Assembly: GCA_022564085.1 (NCBI GenBank)
Contig: JADFMC010000141.1
Span: forward strand, 1-5,840
Direction: 5' to 3'
DNA from: Fidelibacterota bacterium
Lineage (GTDB): Bacteria > Fidelibacterota > Marinisomatia > SCGC-AAA003-L08 > TS1B11
DNA length: 5,840 nucleotides
The notes beneath the pieces were generated by a model. It was not told the origin of the DNA. It made no database searches and saw nothing but the letters and a program-made list of their open reading frames with translations. Every line of letters starts with the position of its first letter. The stretch's first letter is position 1. Both the position numbers and the translations under genes were made by a program. Positions 1-5,840 of the stretch are shown here, in pieces.

Positions 1-161
1 GCGAGCCCTATGGTTCCGGAGACCAGCTGGAAACCCAGATGCATTTTCTCCGGGCCTTCGCGCCCTATATCAGCCGGGGGCTACAGGTACAGGACACCGA
101 CAAGCACTATAGCGATGAAGATGAGATTACACCAATATCAATTCACGCCCAGATTAGATAG
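1..161 (+). CDS. C-terminal fragment of an unrecognised protein (5' end outside window)
   Basis: The frame read from position 3 stays open to a TAG at 159-161, giving about 52 residues that begin EPYGSGDQLETQ and end ISIHAQIR. I do not recognise the family. The fragment is soluble-looking and hydrophilic, with an acidic stretch (DTDKHYSDEDE) before a short beta-like tail, and no membrane segment or known motif. It is preferred over the frame starting at position 1, which is also open through this region but reads as a Pro/Ser/Arg-rich composition typical of a shadow frame. All three reverse-strand frames contain stops here. It ends 12 bases before the outer-membrane-channel start with no room for a terminator, so it is probably the preceding gene of the same transcript. 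It does not look like the all-helical C-terminus of a TetR regulator, though that cannot be excluded from so short a piece. Confidence 0.6.
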   Translation, partial: EPYGSGDQLETQMHFLRAFAPYISRGLQVQDTDKHYSDEDEITPISIHAQIR

Positions 162-173
162 AAATAGCCACCT

Positions 174-1649
174 ATGAACAGTCGATCTGAAATAAAACTG
201 GTGTTGGCCATGGTAGTCTTCCTGGTGGCGGGCAATCATCTCCAGGCCGGAGTAGATGAAAGCACATCAGAGGAAGCGCATCGTATTGACCTGCGGCAAG
301 CCATCTCAATAGCTTTGCAGAAAAGCCTGGTCCTTAAAGAGGCTAACCTGGACTTGGAAATCGCCCGAGGACAGGTGAGAGAGGCCTGGAGCAATGTGTT
401 GCCCAGCGTCACCGCTTCCGCCTCCTATTCGCGGAGCATCATACCACAATCTATATTCCTGCCCGCTATATTCACTGGTGGACTCTCGTCAGACCCACCG
501 GTACCCATCCAGATTGGCGCCGATAATGTCTACGACGCCAGTTTAAGGGTAAATCAACCGGTGTTTGATGTTCGGGCGTTCGTCGGTGTCGGGGCCTCGG
601 CCCGCTATCGTAACCTGCAATTGGAGGTGCTGCGGGGGACCACCCAACTGGTCGTTACCCAGGTACGCCAGGCTTATCTAAACGCGCTGCTGGCCCATGA
701 GCAGGTTCGCCTGACCGAAGAAAGTTTGGAGAGGGTGCGACAAACCCTGGAAGAAGCAAGGGCGCTTAATCGATCCGGCCTGACAAGCGACTACGACGTC
801 CTAAGGCTGGTGGTTCAGGAATCGAACCTGGATGCGGAGTTGCACCGCGCACGCATCGGCGAGGCGGCAGCCCGGCGCAACTTGCTTGTCGATCTGGGGA
901 TGCCGCCGGATCAGGGAATCATGCTGGAGGGCAACCTCAGCGAACTGGACTTACATGACTTAGCGAAGAACTCAGCAGGAAATAAAATTTTGTTGGAGAT
1001 GGTAGGTTTCCATGGCGATGCCACGCCCCGTATAGAACCGGTGCTCAGGGATGCGCTGGCAAGTAGGAGCGATCTGCGGCAGAATCAGCTGGCCACCTCC
1101 TTGGAACGGGCGCGACTGACTGCCCAGTGGTCGGAGTTTTTCCCTACCATGTCGGTTTTCTATAATCGCAGCATCGCCGTTCAGACTATGGGCGATCCTG
1201 ATCCGTGGGCTTTAGGTGACGCCAAGCAAGCCGAGCTAGCTTTGGCCGGAATCAGCCTGGAGATTCCGCTGTTCAGTGGATTCGGTAAAACTGCCCGGTT
1301 GCAACAGAGACGGGCAGCCCTGCGGCAGAGTCAAGTCCGCCACCGCCGATTGGAATTATTGGCGACCAGCCAGGTGCATACCCTTTTGTCAGACCTGGAA
1401 GACAGCCGCTACCGGGCAGAAAGCCAACTGAAGGCACTTGGACAAGCCCGTCGCGGGTACGAGATTGCCACTGCGGAATATCGAAGTGGGCTAGGTTCAC
1501 AACTCCAAATCACTGATGCGGAGGTGGCCTTGCGCCAATCGGAATTCAACTATTCCAGCACTGTTTATGAATACCTGCTGGTGCGTACCCAGCTCGATAT
1601 CGCTACCGGGGCGGCGCCTATTAACTTGGAAGATTTGGAGCTGCAATAA
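174..1649 (+). CDS. TolC-family outer membrane efflux channel (OMF subunit)
   Basis: This 491-residue protein should form the trimeric outer-membrane beta-barrel and periplasmic alpha-tunnel through which the pump releases substrate. Seen: a signal peptide with basic residues R4 and K8, a hydrophobic core at about 9-20, and a likely signal peptidase I site after LQA (residue 25). There is no lipobox cysteine, so it is not lipidated as OprM is. Two pseudo-symmetric outer membrane efflux (OEP) repeats follow, about 38-245 and 285-480. Each has the expected helix, beta-hairpin and helix pattern: LRQAISIALQKS (40-51) and NVLPSVTASASYSRS (74-88) open repeat 1, and PLFSGFGKTARLQQ (365-378) lies in repeat 2. 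The matching RSGLTSDYDVLR (200-211) and RSGLGSQLQITDAE (437-450) motifs mark the internal duplication. A Pro-rich hydrophobic insert (about 89-117) precedes the first barrel strand return and is probably an external loop. Length is normal for the family. The ATG lacks a clear Shine-Dalgarno, but it gives a proper signal peptide and sits 12 bases after the previous stop. Substrate specificity cannot be read from this subunit. Confidence 0.95.
   Translation: MNSRSEIKLVLAMVVFLVAGNHLQAGVDESTSEEAHRIDLRQAISIALQKSLVLKEANLDLEIARGQVREAWSNVLPSVTASASYSRSIIPQSIFLPAIFTGGLSSDPPVPIQIGADNVYDASLRVNQPVFDVRAFVGVGASARYRNLQLEVLRGTTQLVVTQVRQAYLNALLAHEQVRLTEESLERVRQTLEEARALNRSGLTSDYDVLRLVVQESNLDAELHRARIGEAAARRNLLVDLGMPPDQGIMLEGNLSELDLHDLAKNSAGNKILLEMVGFHGDATPRIEPVLRDALASRSDLRQNQLATSLERARLTAQWSEFFPTMSVFYNRSIAVQTMGDPDPWALGDAKQAELALAGISLEIPLFSGFGKTARLQQRRAALRQSQVRHRRLELLATSQVHTLLSDLEDSRYRAESQLKALGQARRGYEIATAEYRSGLGSQLQITDAEVALRQSEFNYSSTVYEYLLVRTQLDIATGAAPINLEDLELQ
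1637..1640 (+). promoter_or_regulatory. Ribosome binding site for the adaptor gene
   Basis: GGAG lies 8 bases before the ATG at 1649, inside the last codons of the channel gene. It supports the 1649 start, which overlaps the upstream TAA as TAATG, over the in-frame ATG at 1655. The arrangement fits translational coupling. Confidence 0.6.
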
Positions 1650-2833
1650 TGAAGATGAGAGCAAATGAGTTACCAGTCAAACCAGCTAAGGAACGGACAC
1701 CCAAGTTCAGGCCTGTATATACCGGTTTGCGTACCATAATCGTTCAAATGGGTATTGGATTATTGTTCATCGCAGGGTGTAGTAAGGCCGACAGCGCCGC
1801 GGACGACGTTGCAGCCAGGGAGTCATCTGTCACCGTCCCCAGCACCAAAGTGGTCAACGTGCGGGCGGCACAGGTACAACGATCCGCATTCATGGACTTC
1901 ATTCATATTACCAGCTCGGTGGAGGCCTACCAAGATGTGACCGTATCCGCCGAAGAGAGCGGGGTGATAACAAAGTATTTCGTGGACAAGGGTACGGTAC
2001 TCCGGCGGGGCCAGGCCATTGCTAAGTTAAAGGACGATGTTCTTGTCACCCAGTTGGCCGAGGCCCAGGCGGCGGCTGATCTGGCGCGGGAACAGTTCAA
2101 GCGCCAGAAGGTGCTCTGGCAGCGGGACAATATCGGCAGTGAGCTAGCCTACCTGCAGGCTAAATCGAGCTATGATGCCACTAACGCTAGAGTGAATCTG
2201 CTCAAGATCAGGCTATCCAACACCACCCTCAAGGCGCCCATAAGTGGCATATTCGAGGAGAAATACTTAGATATCGGCGAGATGGCCACACCCGGCCAGC
2301 CGATAATCCGCCTGATCAATACCGACCGGGTGCGGATTATCGGTGGAGTACCGGAACGCTACGCGCTATTTGTACACCCGGGGGACAGTGCCTGGATCAC
2401 CTTTGATTTCCTGCCCGGCCAACAATACGCCGGTCTGATCAATTTCGTCGGCAATGCAGTGAACATCGGCAGCCGTACTTTTCCCATCGAGATAGTGCTG
2501 GACAATCCCCACCGTAGCATTAAACCCCAGATGGTCGCTGGGGTAAACCTGGTGCGAGAACAGTTAGACAATGTCATCACAGTGCCGCAGCAGATCATAA
2601 TGCGCCTGGAGGATGGTTACCAGCTATACGTGGCTCAAGAATTCCAGGGCAAATTGGTGGCGGCGGCCCGTAAAGTGCAGCTGGGACCAAACTATGAAAA
2701 TAGGGTAGTGATCCTGGAAGGCCTCGAAGTGGGCGAGCTGATCATCACCCTGGGATACCAACAGGTTGATCACGGTACGCCCGTGCGGGTGATCAATGCC
2801 GGTTCCCTGGCCTTTGCCACCGAGGGAAAATAG
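1649..2833 (+). CDS. Periplasmic adaptor (membrane fusion) lipoprotein of an RND efflux pump
   Basis: This 394-residue adaptor should join the permease to the outer-membrane channel. Seen: a basic N-terminal region of about 28 residues, a hydrophobic stretch (about 29-43), and a lipobox IAGC with C44 as the predicted lipidated residue, followed by a low-complexity linker (45-66). The first half of the barrel-sandwich (lipoyl-like) domain is about 95-129, with AEESGVITKYFVDKGTVLRRGQ. An alpha-hairpin follows at about 131-192 (AEAQAAADLAREQFKRQKVL and the return helix). The second lipoyl half is LKAPISGIFEEKYLDIGE (194-211). A beta-barrel spans about 225-302, and a membrane-proximal domain about 309-385 contains GLEVGELIITLGYQQVDHG. 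Order and length match the HlyD/AcrA-type RND adaptors. No metal-binding Met/His cluster of a CusB type is evident, which favours an organic-substrate pump. It overlaps both neighbours by one base. The ATG at codon 34 is a poor alternative start because it would leave a signal peptide with no basic n-region. Confidence 0.94.
   Translation: MKMRANELPVKPAKERTPKFRPVYTGLRTIIVQMGIGLLFIAGCSKADSAADDVAARESSVTVPSTKVVNVRAAQVQRSAFMDFIHITSSVEAYQDVTVSAEESGVITKYFVDKGTVLRRGQAIAKLKDDVLVTQLAEAQAAADLAREQFKRQKVLWQRDNIGSELAYLQAKSSYDATNARVNLLKIRLSNTTLKAPISGIFEEKYLDIGEMATPGQPIIRLINTDRVRIIGGVPERYALFVHPGDSAWITFDFLPGQQYAGLINFVGNAVNIGSRTFPIEIVLDNPHRSIKPQMVAGVNLVREQLDNVITVPQQIIMRLEDGYQLYVAQEFQGKLVAAARKVQLGPNYENRVVILEGLEVGELIITLGYQQVDHGTPVRVINAGSLAFATEGK
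2822..2826 (+). promoter_or_regulatory. Ribosome binding site deciding the permease GTG start
   Basis: GAGGG ends 6 bases before the GTG at 2833, within the final codons of the adaptor gene. Together with the TAGTG stop/start overlap it fixes GTG 2833 as the permease start. No in-frame ATG lies before the first transmembrane helix. Confidence 0.7.
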
Positions 2834-5800
2834 TGGCCCCTAACCATGAATCGGGGAAGTACCGGCAATTTGCCCTAACCTCCTTTGCCATCGATCACTT
2901 CACCAGCGTGGTGGTGCTCACCGGGGCTATCATCATACTGGGGGTCATCTCCTATATCACGCTACCCAAGGAGGCGGCGCCGGAAATCGTGATCCCCAAT
3001 ATCTTTGTCAGCACTACCTATCAAGGGGTGGCGCCCAAAGACATTGAAACGCTCGTGACCCGGCCCCTTGAGGAGGAGCTAAACACGATTTCCGACGTGC
3101 AGGAAATCACCTCCGTATCGGCTGAAGGCTACTCCCAGATCAACGTCGAGTTTGTGGCTGGAATGGACATGAACGAGGCCCTCCAGAAAGTGCGGGAACG
3201 GGTGGATGTGGCAAAAGCCGAGCTGCCCGAGGCGGCCGACGACCCCCGCATAATCGAGATCAATATGGCCGAGTTCCCTATCGTGCAAGTGAACATTGCC
3301 GGTGATTATGGTCTGGTAAGGTTGCGGGAGGTCGCTGAGGACCTGCAAGATCAGCTGGAGCAGATCCCCAGTGTGCTGGAGGTGTCCCTGTCGGGCGGCC
3401 TGGAGCGGGAAATCCTGGTGGCCGTAGACCTTTCCAGATTAAAATTTTATGACTTGGCCTTCAAGGATGTCATCGACGCCATCCGGAACGAAAATGTTAC
3501 TATCCCCGGCGGTTCCATCGATGTGGGGGGCATGAAGTACCTGGTGCGCGTGCCCGGCGAATTCACCGCCGTAGAGTTAATAGCCGGCCTGGTGATCACC
3601 ACCCGCCATGGCCAGCCAATATACATACGGGATGTGGCCGACGTCGATTTCGGGTTCAAAGAACGGGACACCTACGCCCGTTTGGACGATGACCCGGTGG
3701 TATCATTGGGAGTGAAAAAGCGCAGCGGCGAAAATATAATCGAGACAGCCCAAGAGGTACGGCGGGTGATCGAGCGAACCCAGCCCAGCATGCCGCCCGG
3801 CACTGTGATCAAGTTGACCTCCGACCAGTCAGAGTGGATCAAGGCTATGGTTGATAACCTGGAGAACAGCATCATCTTTGGATTGCTTTTAGTGGTGCTG
3901 GTGCTGTTATTCTTCATGGGTGTCCGGAACGCTTTCTTCGTGGGTCTGGCCATACCCCTGTCAATGCTGCTATCGTTCAGTATTTTGCAGCTGGTGGGCA
4001 TAACCATGAACATGGTAGTGCTCTTCAGCCTGATCCTGGCACTGGGAATGCTGGTGGACAACGCCATTGTGGTGTTGGAGAATATTTACCGTTTCCGGGA
4101 ACTGGGCTGGAGCAAAATAGAGGCGGCCAAACTGGGCACGGGGGAAGTGGCCATGCCCATTGTAGCCTCAACCGCTACCACCCTGGCGGCTTTCCTGCCC
4201 CTGACTTTCTGGCCGGGGATCGTGGGCGAGTTCATGAAATACCTGCCACTGACCCTGATCATTACCTTGAGTTCATCCCTTTTTGTCGGGCTGGTGGTGG
4301 TACCTACATTATGTTCCGCTTGGCTGGTGACCGAAGATGAAGTCCGGCCATCGCTAACGGGGCCAATGAAGTCAGTGCTGGTTATTGCGGTTTTGGCGGC
4401 CTTTCTGCTGGGACTGCGGTCCAATCCGCTAACGGCGGTACTGCTCGCCGGGACCGCCGGGCTGGCTTACCTGCTCAACCATTATTTCTTCAAACCGGTG
4501 GGGCGCTGGTTCGTGACCCGGGTCTTGGGCTGGATCTTGAAAGTCTATGAACGCCTGTTGCGCTGGGCACTGGGGCATCGGTTCTTCATGGTGGCCAGCG
4601 CCTTGGTAGCCATGGTAGCAGTGGTGATAGTTTTCAGCCGCACCAATAGTGGCGTGGAATTCTTCCCCGAGGGCGTGCCCCCGGCAGATGCCTATATCCA
4701 GATGGAAGCGCCGTTGGGAACCAATATTGAGCAGACTAATGCGGTAGTCCAGCACATCGAAGCGGAATTAAAGGGACTCCCCGGAGTGGCGGATTTTGAG
4801 TCGGTGCAGAGCACTGCCGGGTACAGTTCGTCAGGCCAGTTCGGCGGTGGACAGGGGTCTCACTTGGCCACTATTATCGTGCATTTCCTCGATTTTGAGG
4901 ACCGGGCCCAGGATTCCTTCAAAAGCGTGAACGAGGTCAAGAGTATGCTCTCCAACCGGATTGCCGGTGGGGAGTTCACGGTGGAAATTCCCGGGATGGG
5001 TCCGCCCACCGGAAAGGCCGTCAATCTTGAAATCTCCGGCGAGGATGCGGATAAATTGAAGCGGCTGGGCGACGAGGTAGTGGCCCGGCTGGAGCGCTCA
5101 CCAATCTTTGCCAAGCTGGATGGCCTGGAAAACGATATGGCCGATGCGCGGCCGGAGTTGGAGATTAAGGTGGACCGGGAGAAAGCGGCACTATACGGGC
5201 TGAACACCGGGGACGTAGGCAACACCGTCCGCAGCGCTATCAATGGGACCGAGGCCTCCAAGTTCCGTGACGGTAAGGATGAGTACAACATCGTGGTGCG
5301 GCTGGCCAAAAGATTCCGGAACAGCCTGGATATCATCAGTGAACTGACGGTGGTGAATGAACAGGGTGAGCAAATTCCGCTCTCTTCCATCGCCTCCTGG
5401 GAAATTGGCAGGGGCTCCGGGGATGTGAACCGCAAGGACCTGGAGCGAGTAGTGACTATCTCAGCGGCGGTGCGCCCCAATTTCAATGCCAATGCCGTAT
5501 TGAATGAGGTCCGTGAAGAGCTGGCCGACTTCCAGCAATCGCTCCCTGCGGGCTACCGGCTGAGATACACCGGCCAGCAAGAGGAGCAGCAAGAATCTGA
5601 AGCTTTCCTGGGACGTTCATTCCTCCTCGCTCTGTTGCTGATTGTCCTGATCCTCATCTCGCAATTCGACTCAGTGCTCAAGCCGCTGATTATCCTTAGC
5701 GCGGTCATGTTATCGATCACCGGGGTGCTCATAGAGCTGATCGTCCTCCAGAAGCCGTTCAGCATTATCATGACCGGTGTGGGAGTGATAAGTCTGGCGG

Positions 5801-5840
5801 GCATCGTAGTAAATAACGCCATTGTCTTAATGGACTACGT
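2833..5840 (+). CDS. RND efflux permease, HAE-1-like (AcrB family), 3' end outside window
   Basis: The frame is open from GTG 2833 to the window edge, giving 1002 codons without a stop. It encodes the proton-driven inner-membrane pump. Seen: a cytoplasmic N-terminus with FAIDHFTS, TM1 (about 26-44) and the family motif LPKEAAPEI (44-52). The first periplasmic porter region follows, with YQGVAPKDIE (63-72) and DPRI (137-140). TM2-TM6 lie at about 347-363, 367-387, 393-415, 440-459 and 471-498. TM4 carries LGMLVDNAIVVLENIYRF with D409 and N410, where AcrB has D407/D408. TM7 is about 585-602, and FFPEG (610-614) opens the second periplasmic domain, which includes GPPTGKAVNLEISG (723-736). TM8-TM10 lie at about 928-943, 951-972 and 977-999. 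TM10 contains GIVVNNAIVLMDY, placing N994 where AcrB has K940. TM11, TM12 and the C-terminus are missing only because the window ends. Between TM6 and TM7 are two extra hydrophobic segments (513-552). The TM4 signature is unlike the heavy-metal CusA type (VDAA), so HAE-1-like is preferred; the actual substrate is unknown. Confidence 0.95.
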   Translation, partial: MAPNHESGKYRQFALTSFAIDHFTSVVVLTGAIIILGVISYITLPKEAAPEIVIPNIFVSTTYQGVAPKDIETLVTRPLEEELNTISDVQEITSVSAEGYSQINVEFVAGMDMNEALQKVRERVDVAKAELPEAADDPRIIEINMAEFPIVQVNIAGDYGLVRLREVAEDLQDQLEQIPSVLEVSLSGGLEREILVAVDLSRLKFYDLAFKDVIDAIRNENVTIPGGSIDVGGMKYLVRVPGEFTAVELIAGLVITTRHGQPIYIRDVADVDFGFKERDTYARLDDDPVVSLGVKKRSGENIIETAQEVRRVIERTQPSMPPGTVIKLTSDQSEWIKAMVDNLENSIIFGLLLVVLVLLFFMGVRNAFFVGLAIPLSMLLSFSILQLVGITMNMVVLFSLILALGMLVDNAIVVLENIYRFRELGWSKIEAAKLGTGEVAMPIVASTATTLAAFLPLTFWPGIVGEFMKYLPLTLIITLSSSLFVGLVVVPTLCSAWLVTEDEVRPSLTGPMKSVLVIAVLAAFLLGLRSNPLTAVLLAGTAGLAYLLNHYFFKPVGRWFVTRVLGWILKVYERLLRWALGHRFFMVASALVAMVAVVIVFSRTNSGVEFFPEGVPPADAYIQMEAPLGTNIEQTNAVVQHIEAELKGLPGVADFESVQSTAGYSSSGQFGGGQGSHLATIIVHFLDFEDRAQDSFKSVNEVKSMLSNRIAGGEFTVEIPGMGPPTGKAVNLEISGEDADKLKRLGDEVVARLERSPIFAKLDGLENDMADARPELEIKVDREKAALYGLNTGDVGNTVRSAINGTEASKFRDGKDEYNIVVRLAKRFRNSLDIISELTVVNEQGEQIPLSSIASWEIGRGSGDVNRKDLERVVTISAAVRPNFNANAVLNEVREELADFQQSLPAGYRLRYTGQQEEQQESEAFLGRSFLLALLLIVLILISQFDSVLKPLIILSAVMLSITGVLIELIVLQKPFSIIMTGVGVISLAGIVVNNAIVLMDY
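4369..4488 (+). other. Extra hydrophobic hairpin in the TM6-TM7 loop of the permease
   Basis: Codons 513-552 of the permease encode two hydrophobic runs, SVLVIAVLAAFLLGL (514-528) and PLTAVLLAGTAGLAYLL (532-548). They are separated by RSN and flanked by charged or aromatic residues. In AcrB the corresponding cytoplasmic loop is polar with one amphipathic helix. An amphipathic segment that could match that helix (WFVTRVLGWILKVYERLLRW, about 559-578) follows here, so the hairpin looks inserted before it. Assignment as membrane-spanning is inferred from hydrophobicity by eye. Confidence 0.6.

Noticed and set aside
1755..1940. Alternative forward frame of 61 codons within the adaptor gene
   Set aside because: It overlaps the signal and linker region of the adaptor in another frame, and its Pro/Ser/Arg-rich product resembles nothing known.
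3672..4067. Reverse-strand open frame (131 codons) opposite TM2-TM4 of the permease
   Set aside because: Antisense to strongly conserved RND motifs, with Ser/Thr/Met-rich composition and no family resemblance.
4348..4437. Repeated CGCTAACGG words (near 4352 and 4428), one forming a small CCGC/GCGG palindrome
   Set aside because: Too short and imperfect; it lies inside coding sequence in different codon contexts, so chance similarity is the simplest explanation.
4086..4755. Two consecutive reverse-strand open frames (112 and 108 codons) opposite TM5-TM7
   Set aside because: Both are antisense to continuous permease coding sequence and show no domain. The His/Gln-rich product of the second is typical of a shadow frame.
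4860..5492. Long reverse-strand open frame (210 codons) opposite the permease
   Set aside because: It lies entirely antisense to the conserved second periplasmic domain of the permease. Its product is Ser/Leu/Arg-rich with no recognisable domain, which is the usual shadow of a GC-rich coding strand.
2833..5840. Possibility that the permease is a truncated pseudogene because no stop codon is found
   Set aside because: The frame is uninterrupted to the last base, and the final residues are the intact TM10 motif. The missing C-terminus is due to the window edge.
2833..5840. Heavy-metal (CusA-type) RND assignment
   Set aside because: The TM4 signature is VDNAIVVLEN rather than the VDAAIV form of the metal exporters, and the adaptor shows no Met/His-rich metal-binding region.

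Overview
The window holds most of a tripartite RND efflux operon, with all genes on the + strand. The pump itself implies a diderm (Gram-negative) bacterium. It encodes an outer-membrane TolC-family channel, a lipoprotein periplasmic adaptor and an inner-membrane RND permease. Base composition looks moderately GC-rich by eye. The gene order (channel, adaptor, permease) and motifs such as a VDN in permease TM4 and VVNNAIVLMDY in TM10 resemble pumps I associate with Bacteroidota/Chlorobi/Marinimicrobia-like and some proteobacterial lineages more than enterobacterial AcrAB. I cannot fix the phylum from this sequence.

Layout: positions 1-161 carry the 3' end of an unrecognised gene. After 12 bases comes the TolC-like outer membrane factor (174-1649). 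Its stop overlaps the adaptor start by one base (TAATG). The adaptor (1649-2833) in turn overlaps the permease GTG start by one base (TAGTG). The permease runs from 2833 off the right edge with 1002 codons present, lacking only about the last two transmembrane helices. There is no non-coding stretch longer than 12 bases, and I see no internal terminator, RNA gene, mobile element, CRISPR array or long repeat.

Working together: the permease should take substrate from the periplasm or outer leaflet using proton-motive force. The lipid-anchored adaptor should bridge it to the TolC-like channel, which releases substrate outside the cell. The overlapping start/stop codons suggest translational coupling. 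No promoter or regulator is visible, so transcription probably begins upstream of position 1.

The window is a recognisable efflux system rather than a new kind of system. The points worth a second look are in the permease: an apparent extra transmembrane hairpin in the central cytoplasmic loop, and a proton-relay set that reads Asp-Asn-Asn where AcrB has Asp-Asp-Lys.
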